From the NCBI GenBank assembly GCA_001662425.1, contig BDDC01000074.1:60614-124613 (forward strand): 64,000 nucleotides of DNA, given 5' to 3'. A program made the position numbers and the translations under genes. Below the pieces are notes generated by a model. The model searched no databases. It was not told the origin of the DNA and was given only the letters and a program-made list of their open reading frames with translations. Shown in pieces: positions 56,701 to 64,000 of this stretch (positions are counted from its first letter, which is position 1; every line of letters begins with the position of its first letter). Origin of the DNA: Chlamydomonas sphaeroides. Its lineage: Eukaryota; Chlorophyta; Chlorophyceae; Chlamydomonadales; Chlamydomonadaceae.

Positions 56701-56742
56701 TTTTGGGGGCGAGCCGTGCACCACTGCGCAGCTGGGACAGGT
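56701..56742. repeat. Dispersed ~43-bp repeat, copy 2
   Basis: Close copy of 52327-52369 in the same orientation. It sits about 560 bp after the stop of the unknown gene. Confidence 0.75.
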
Positions 56743-56958
56743 TTGGGCATATTGCCTCCGGCTTTGTCATTCGAGGCACGTAGCGTGACTGTGGGGTCTC
56801 GGGCTATCTTTGTATGTGGGCCACATCGGCATGCACACTAGCTGGTTAATTGGGGGGGGGCTGCATAAGCCAAACACGCAGGCGGTACATACGCGGTGAT
56901 CTAGCCATCCTGGTGCCGGTGCACGGCCGCAGGTTGCGAGGGAGCGCGGCGCGCTCGC

Positions 56959-56963
56959 TGTAA
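56959..56963 (+). terminator. Possible poly(A) signal TGTAA for the unknown plus-strand gene
   Basis: The first TGTAA I found on the plus strand after the stop at 56138, about 820 nt downstream. Confidence 0.3.
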
Positions 56964-57456
56964 GCTGCAGGGCTGCTGGGGCGCTGGCCAGACGGGTGAC
57001 GAGGGATGGAGGCAGCGACTCCGCCGCGGCCGCTGCGGGGACGGTGTGTGGGGCTGCCGTGTGTGCGGAGCTCCGCGGGCGAGCAGCAGCGACCCTTCGC
57101 ACGAGGCCACACCACGGGCAGCAGCGCCGCAGCTGCATGCCCTGCCGTAGCTGCACCGCAGCCTGCGCAGGAGGCCGCCTGTGGCTGCCAGCGGCGCCCG
57201 TGCGGCCCCGGCCTAGCGCGCCCTCCGGCCCAGCGGCGCCTTGCTTGCCCCACCCACGCGCGCCGTTCCACACGCATACTCCACACACCTCCAGCCCCCA
57301 CCCCACACGCAAACACGGCCCCACCCCGAATCGCACCAGCCCTCGCAACCTCCCCCGATAAGTATTGCCAGCCGCACACCACCCTTGGCTTCCGGTTTAC
57401 TTCGAATCCGCAGCCCCCCCTGCCACCGCACCGCGCCCTGTCCTCCGTCCCATGCA

Positions 57457-60400
57457 TCACGACCCGCCCCCCAGCCCCCCTGCCGCCGCCGCCTCCGCCG
57501 CCGCCTCGTGCTGCTGCCGCGCGGCCGTCCAGCTGAGCGCCAGCGCGCGCGCCAGCGTCGCATTGGGCGCTATTGCCCTGTGCACCACCTCCAGCGCCCT
57601 CTCCAGCGCCTCCGCCGCCTCGTCGCCCCGGCCCGCCTCCGCCTCCGTCTCCGCCTCCGCCGCGGCACCACCGCTGCTGCCCCCGCTGCGCTGCCGGTGC
57701 TGCCACACTGCAGCGTACCCTCGCAGCGGCGACACACGCGAGCCGCTCCGCCGCTGCGTCGTGCCTCCGCCTGCTGAGCCCGTCCGCGACGACGGCCCGC
57801 TGGGGCTCCCGGCCCCCGCCGTGCCCGTCCCCTCCGGCCCGCGCCGCTGCGGGCTGCCGCCCCGGCTGCCGGGCCCTGACCCGCCGCCGCCGCCGCTGCT
57901 GCGCGCCAGCTTGGCTGCCAGCGCGTCCCCCAGCTGCGCCCACAGCTGCACCCGCTGCATCGGCCCCATGCCGGGCAGCGAACGGGACGCAGCCAGCAGC
58001 GCCTGCAGCTCCGCCACCTCCCGCGCGCTGGCCGGCGGCGGCAGCCGCCCCAGCACCGCCAGCGGCGCCGCCGCCGCCTGGAGGCCGGCCGCCGCCGCCT
58101 GGGGCGCGCTGTGGTGGTGGAGCCCGGCTTGGTCGCCCCCGGGCTGCGGGGCCGGCGTGGTGGTTGCGCGCGAGGAGGCCGGCGGCGAGGCGCGAGCAGG
58201 CGAGCCCCAGCGGCCACCAGGGGCCTGCGCCGCAGCGGCGCAGCTGCCACCGGGGCTGCGGTACCTCGCCGCTGTCAGCAGCGGCTCCGTGCCAGACGGC
58301 CGCCGAGCCGCCGGCCAGGCCTGAGGGGTACCCACTGCCGCCGCGGCGGCGCCACGCAGCGGCGAGACAGTGTACGTCGCGTGCGCGGCGCCGCTCGTCG
58401 AGGCTCCAGGCGAGGCCGTGGCCGTGGCCGTGGCCGTGGTGGCGGCAGCCCGCGACGAGCCGTGGCGGGCGCCGCCAGACAGAGACAGAGCCGCCAGGCC
58501 TCGGGCCGCCGGCGAGACGGAGCCGTTTGCCAGGTGGGAGGCCCACGCTGCGGCCGATGGGCTGGCGCGTGCGGGCGAGCCGGCGGCCCAGCCGCCGGCG
58601 GCCGCTGGCTGCCAGGCGTGCGGCGACGCCGCAGCTGCTGCTGCAGCGGGGCCGGCATACGGTGTGCCCCAGGCTGGTGCAGCGGCGCCGCCGGGCGAGG
58701 CTGCGACTGCGGCGGCGCCGCTGGTGGCGGCCAGGCCGAGGCCGCGAAGGCGTGCCGAGGGCGACGGCGACCGGGGCTTGGGGCTCGACAGCTGGGCGAG
58801 GATGGAGCGCAGGGAGCCGCTCGGGGAGGCGGCGGCGCCGGCGGCGCCAGCCCAGCTGCCGGCGGCAGGCGCGGGCACCCTGGCGCCGCTGTGGTCGCGG
58901 GCGGCGCGGGCGGCAGCTCCGCCGCCGCTGGCCGCAGCGGCGCCGTCGCCGTCGCCGGCGAGGCTGCCGGCCGGGCTGCCGCTGGCGGCGCTGCAGCTGC
59001 CGGCGCGTCGGCGGCGCCGCCTGGCGTCATGGCCGGCCTGGTGGGGGGCAAGGCGAACAGCAACAGGGGTGGAGCGCGGGTTCCGCGCACGTACATTCGG
59101 GTGAATGCGAGCGCACAGCGGCCCAGCGCACGCACTGCCCACCCCGAGGCGCAGTCCAAGCAGAGCCCGGCACACACCTGCAGCTCCGCCAGCCTCGCGT
59201 GGAGGGCCGCCAGGGCCGCGCCCCTCGCGGCCTGCAGCAGCTCCACCATACCCGGCCCTCCTGCCGCTGGCCTAGGGGCTCCATGTCCCAGGCCACCAGC
59301 GGCGCCGCCGCCCGAGGGGCCCACGCTGGCGGCCTCCGACAGCAGCCGCCGCGCCGCCGCCAGGCCGCGCAGCAGCTCCGCATCCAGCTCGTGATACGCC
59401 TTGCCCGTGTTTGGATCCGGATCCAGCTCTTCGCTGGAGCGTGCTGCGCCGCCTTCGGACAGGCTCCTCGCGCCGGCCTCCGAGCGCTGCCCATGACCCG
59501 ACCTGAGGCCCATGGCTAGCCCCAGGTCCAGGTCCAGGTCGTTGCTGAGCCCGGCGGCGCCATCGTCGTCACTCAGGCCGCCGCCGGCTGCCTCGACGGC
59601 CTGCAGCAGCGCGATGCCACCGGTACCGATACATTGGGTTGGATGTGTCAGCATTCCTTTGCCTTGCAACGCGCATTGCTCCGTCGCATCGTTAGTACCT
59701 AAACGGACCCCCAACCGTACCTGCAACAGCGCCAGTGCCACTGCCTCCGCCCGGGCCGCCAGTGCCGCCAGCTGCGGCTCCAACCCCGCATCCGCCTCCA
59801 TGTCCGCGTCCACACCGGCAGCGCCCCAGCGCCGCGGCGCCACCGGCCCGATGCGGCGCGGCCTGCCAGCATCCAGCGCTGGCGGCAGCTCATCGTCGCT
59901 GTCGCCGTCGCTTCCGTCAGGCCCGCGCCACGGCGGCCGGTAGCTCAGCGGGCTGACGTGGTGCGCCGCCGCCGCGGCGGCGGCGGCGTCCTCGCCAGCG
60001 CCGCGGTAGTCGTGCCGCAGGCCGGGCCCAGGGCCGGGCTTGGCGGGGCTGCGGTCCTGCTTCGGCAGCAGGGGCCTGGCTGCGGGTGCCGGCGGCGCGG
60101 CGCGCCTAGCGCTGCCGTCTTGATCGCTCTCATAGCTGTAGTACTCGTCCAGGGGCGGCCGCGGCTGGGGCGGCAGCGGCTCGCCCTCGAAGCGATGCTG
60201 CGCTTGGTGCGCCAGCGGCGACGGGGGCCGCAGCGTTGCGCCGGCGGCGGCGCTCCCCTCAGCCCCGCCCGCGTCGGCATCGCTGGCTGTGCGGTTGTTG
60301 TCGTGGTGGGACTGGGGATCAAGGTGTAGGGAGGGGGCAGTGCCAAGAGCATCGGGGTGCGGGGGCGCAGACGGCCGCAACATGGCCCCATGTTGCGCGC

Positions 60401-63400
60401 TGCCTCCGCTGGCGGCACTGCTTGCGGCCAGGCCGGTCGCGGCGGCGGCCCAGACGTGGGCGCTGTGGTGGCCCCAAGAGTCGGCTGCCGGGGAGCCTCG
60501 GGATGCGAAGGAGCTGGCATCAAGGGGCGCGATGCGTGCGCCATGCACGCCGCCGCCGTCGAGGCCAAGCCCGCTGGGGCCTGGCTGAGGAGGGCGGGTC
60601 GCGGCAGCGCCCGCCGGCGCGAGGGCGGCGCCTGGCACGGCCCGCTGCTCCGGCGGCGCTTGGCCGTGTGGCCGTGCCGACGGCGAGGGCGCTGTGTGCT
60701 CAAACTGCGAAAGCAGCGAGCGCGCGACGGCGGCCGGGGGCTGCTCGTGCTCGGGCTGTGGCTGCCTTGTGTGCTGCCGCAGCCCTTGGGCCGCCAGTGA
60801 CGCGGTAGCCTGGGCCGCGACCCGGCCTCCGCCCTCGACACTGGAGTCCTCGTAGTCCTCGTCCAGGGGCAGCCGCGGCTGCGGCGGGAGCGGCTCGCCC
60901 TGGAAGCTGTGGGCCGCCTGGCGGGTCACCGGCGACGGAGGGCGGTGCCAAGCGCCGGCGGCAGCGACGCCGCCGGCCTTGGCCCCATCTAGGCCGTGGC
61001 CGGCAGCTGCGGGGCCCTGGGGTTGGCCTTGGCGCAGCGACGGGACGGCGGAAAGGGGTGCGGCCGCGTCCGAGGACGCGGACGGCCGTGACCAGGCCTC
61101 TTGGTCCCAGGTGCTGCCGCTGGCGGGGCCTCGGCCAGCCCCGCCAGGGCGGCTGTCAGGGCCTGCTGCAAGTGGGACGTCGCTGGCGAGGGCTACGCCG
61201 CCTGCATAGCGCACGGCGCCGCCGTCCATGCCGCTGACAAAGCCCTCCACAGCCCGCCGGTCCGGAGACACGTGGCCGTGCGGCAGTGGCTGCTGTGCCT
61301 GCGGCCGCAGCCCCTGCGCTGCATGCGGCTCCGGGGGTCGGCGCAGGGCGGCCGCGGCTCCGTGCTCGTATTCGTAGGAGTCGTAGTACTCGTCCAGGGG
61401 CACGCAGGGCTGGGGCAGGAGCGGCTCGCCCTGGAAGCTGTGGGCCGCCTGGCGGGTCAGCGGCGACGGAGGGCGGTCGGCGGCGTCTCGGGCGACGGCG
61501 CCTGCACCGACCTCGGCCCCGTTGAGGCAGCGATTGCCGTCCGAGAGGCCATCTCTTCCACGCTGAAGCGGCAAGTGGTAGTGCGCTGACGGGGACAAGG
61601 CCAGGCCAGTGGTATGCGTTGCGGCTGGCGGCTGTGACCAAGCCCCCTGAGGCGCGCTGGCGCCGCCGGTAGTGGTTGCAGCCGGGCCGCCGGCAGCCGA
61701 TGCCGGCAATGCGGGTGCCAGATCAAACGGCAGCACGGCAGCGCCCGCGCCCTGCGCTGGACTGGATCCCCGCTCCAGCGCTCCGCCGTTTCCGGCTTGC
61801 GAGCTCCACTGCCCCCCGGCAGAGGTCCCAGCAGCAGCGCGACTCAGCTCCACCGCCGGCTGCGGCTGCCAGGATCGCCTTTCGGCTGCCGTTCGCTGCT
61901 GCGCGCTCCAAGCAGCCGCCTCGCCGCTTCCCGTCTGAGACAGCGAGACGCCGCCGCTGCCTGCAGGGGCTGGATCCGCCCCCATGGCCCCCTGCTTGAT
62001 CTCGCAGTCGGAGGCAGCCGCAGCGGACGACGCGGCCGCATGCCCCCCGGCCGCCGCGCTGCCGCCTGCCATGGCTGCTGCGAGCGTTGTGGCCCTGGCA
62101 GCGGCCCCCGCGCCGCCCAGGGCGGCGCTCGGCGGCCCTGCGGGCAAGCCAGCCACGCCAGGCGCCCCTGCAGCCAGGGCTCCGAGATCCTCATAGGGCC
62201 CAGCGTCGGCGCTGCCGGGGGCCGTGCTGGGCTGGAGGTGCCCCGCGCGGGTACTGGCGCCAGCGGCGTGGGGCGCCGCCGAGAGGGCCTCACGCAGGTG
62301 TGCCGCCGCCGACGACAACAGTGCTCCTGCGGCAGCCAAGGGCCCAGGCCCAGCGCTGGACTGACCGGCATTGCCGCCGCCGCCGCCTCCGGAGCTGCCC
62401 CGCTGGCCGGATACGACGCCAGAAGCTGCGCCGCTGCTCGAAAGCCGCCCAACGCTCAGTGCTGGACCCTGGCCGCCCCACACCAGACCCAGGCCCTGGC
62501 CTTCGGAGCCATGCACGGCCGTCGACGCCTGCGCAGAGCCTGCGCCCCGCGAGCTTGTGTCGCCGCGAAGAGCCGCGGCCTGGCTGCCTACCCCAGGCGA
62601 CATGCCGCCGCCGCCTGGCAGCAGCGCAGCCCCGCCGCCGCTGGACTCGGGGCTGCGCAGCGCCGCTTGGAGCAGCATGACCGCGGATCCAGATTGGAGC
62701 CCGGATCCAGATACGGATGCGGGTCCGAACCCGGGAGCCGAGACGTGTCCCGCCATCGCCGCCGCTTGCTGTTGGTGCAAGGGGCCCCGCCAGAAGTCTT
62801 CCTCGCCTGCGCTGTCCAGATAGGAGGCCGGCTGCTGCGGCTGCAGGGAGGTCACCCCCGCCATTTGGTGCTGGGGTCCGTGTCGGATGGCGCCCTCAGC
62901 GGCACCATTTGGCACCCCAGGTAGCTGCTGCAGTCGCCAGGACGTCTCTCCCTTTGCCGTCTGCGCAGCAGCGCCTGCAGATGCGATACCGCCCTCCGCC
63001 AGATGTTGCCCCGGCGCCAGCTGGTCGCGGCCGCCTGCCTGGCTGCCCCAGTGGCTCCCGGCCGCGTGCGGCGCCACAGGCTGCTGGGGGCCCTGCAGGA
63101 AGGGCCCCTCGGTGGCATCACCCGCCGCCCCCGGCTGCTGCTGCAGTCGCCGTGACGTCCCGGCGGTTTCCGCCCGTGCAGCAGCGCCTGCGGCTGCGAC
63201 CCGGCTGTCCGCCAGGACTGGCCCCGGCGCCAGCGGGCCGTTGCTAGGCGCCGCGTGGCTCCCTCGGCTCCCTCCGGCAGGGGCCCCCAGCTGCGCACCA
63301 TGCTGCGCCCGGCCCTGCCATGCCGCCTCCTGCGCGGCGTCACCCAGCGGCCGCGACGGCTGCGACTGCTGCGGCCGCCAGGACGGCGCTCCCGCTGCCG

Positions 63401-64000
63401 TCCGCCGCGCGCTCCAAGCAGCCGCCTCGCCGCTGCCCAGCTGAGACAGCAAGACGTCCCCGCTGCTTCCGGCCGCTGGCCCCGTCACCATGGCCGCCTC
63501 GCGTGACGCCCCAGCTGAGCCCACGGGGGCAGCCGCCTCGGATGACGTGGCCGCGTGCGCCGCGGCCCCCTCGCTTGCGCGCCGCACCCTCACGCTTTCG
63601 CTTGCAGACGTTGCTGCCGGCTGTGAGGCCCAGGCGGCACCAGCGGCACCGCCCAGCGCAGCGCTGAGCGCAACCGCCTGCATGCCGCCCACGTCTGGCG
63701 ACTCCCCAGGGGGCCCAGCGGCGGCGATGCTGGCAGGGGCCATAAGAATGGCCGCGTGTCTCTCCACGCCGGGCCACACCGACACATGCAGCGTCCGCAT
63801 CTGCAGCGGCGCCGACGCCGGCGCGCCCTGGCCCCGCTGGGCCTCAGCCCCTGTTGCAGCGTCCCCCACCAGCCCCGGGCCCAGCCCCAGGTCCAGCTGC
63901 GGCGCGCCAGGCGGCCACGCCACCACGCCCGCCAGCCACTGCTGTGCCTCGCCGGTGCCCCCACCGGCCGCTGACGCGGCGGCAGCGGGCGGGGGCTGGC
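57457..64000 (-). CDS. Giant low-complexity protein with a repeated conserved motif (5' end beyond window)
   Basis: Visible exons (minus): an open frame from the window edge 64000 to 59721, then 59600-59178 and 59037-57457 (stop TGA). Junctions are phase 0, giving about 2090 residues in the window, and the frame is still open at the edge. Most of it is Ala/Gly/Ser/Gln/Pro-rich. Against this background a motif of about 35 residues occurs three times: near 61500-61380, 60950-60830 and 60235-60120. Each reads RPPSP(L/V)..QA.H.F.GEPL.PQP..PLDE.Y and ends in an acidic/Tyr patch. Weaker duplications occur nearer the N-terminus (GSGEAAAWSA...SW(R/Q)PQ; RLQQ.PG...A.EG). Near the C-terminus a more ordered, probably helical part is seen: SAREVAELQALLAASRSLPG followed by RVQLWAQLGDALAAKLARS, and a final EALERALEVVHRAIAPNATL segment. 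I recognise no catalytic domain. It could be a scaffold; this is a guess. Confidence 0.6.

Larger units (their letters stand above)
56139..57456. other. Convergent intergenic region
   Basis: This holds the 3' UTRs of the unknown gene (+) and of the giant low-complexity gene (-). It contains the second copy of the dispersed repeat at 56701-56742. No coding region is convincing. Confidence 0.5.

Noticed and set aside
57400..57420. tRNA T-arm-like string (ttcgaatccg)
   Set aside because: No matching acceptor, D or anticodon arms around it on either strand.
58111..59394. 427-codon ORF on the plus strand
   Set aside because: It is antisense to the C-terminal exons of the giant low-complexity gene and has a shadow-like composition.

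Overview
This window looks like nuclear DNA of a green alga of the Chlamydomonas/volvocine type. It is very GC-rich, and its genes are cut into many small exons by short introns with GT(G/A)nG donors and CAG acceptors. Proteins carry long Ala/Gly/Pro/Gln-rich spacers. TGTAA, the chlorophyte poly(A) signal, lies downstream of several genes, and the best homologies I recognise are to land-plant proteins. There are no operons, ribosome-binding sites, CRISPR arrays, rRNA or tRNA genes that I can see. The species cannot be named from this sequence.

Layout, left to right. 1-1988 (+): 3' part of a MYND-finger protein. 2803-5565 (+): nine-exon gene for a bacterial-type Bax-inhibitor-1/YccA-like membrane protein with an organelle presequence. 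6493-8222 (-): five-exon Maf nucleotide pyrophosphatase. 8955-15697 (+): sixteen-exon plastid-type HSP90 (HSP90C), divergent from Maf across a promoter with heat-shock-element-like pairs. 16658-17463 (-): four-exon TIM10, tail-to-tail with HSP90C. 18341-26341 (-): seventeen-exon TWINKLE-type organellar helicase/primase with unusual ends. 28330-31569 (-): F-box/leucine-rich-repeat protein with an assembly gap in its first intron. 33705-49711 (-): one very large gene, 24 exons and about 2646 codons, for a trithorax/ATX3-5-like histone H3K4 methyltransferase. 49712-53539: 3.8 kb with no convincing gene. 53540-56138 (+): seven-exon protein of unknown function. 57457-64000 (-): 3' part of a giant low-complexity protein with a repeated conserved motif, running off the right edge.

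Exon boundaries for all genes except the first, and the 5' ends of the F-box and last genes, were worked out by hand. In each of these the exon lengths sum to a whole number of codons and junction phases agree, which supports the models. Three introns use GC instead of GT as donor.

Functionally the left half is dominated by organelle biology: mitochondrial intermembrane-space chaperone (TIM10), plastid chaperone (HSP90C), organellar DNA helicase (TWINKLE) and a membrane protein with a presequence. The right half holds chromatin regulation and unknown low-complexity proteins. The most unusual object is the ATX-like gene. Besides the expected PHD, SAND-like, PHD, extended PHD and SET order it carries an HMG-box-like domain, two additional SAND-like domains, two Tudor-like segments and an extra Cys cluster.
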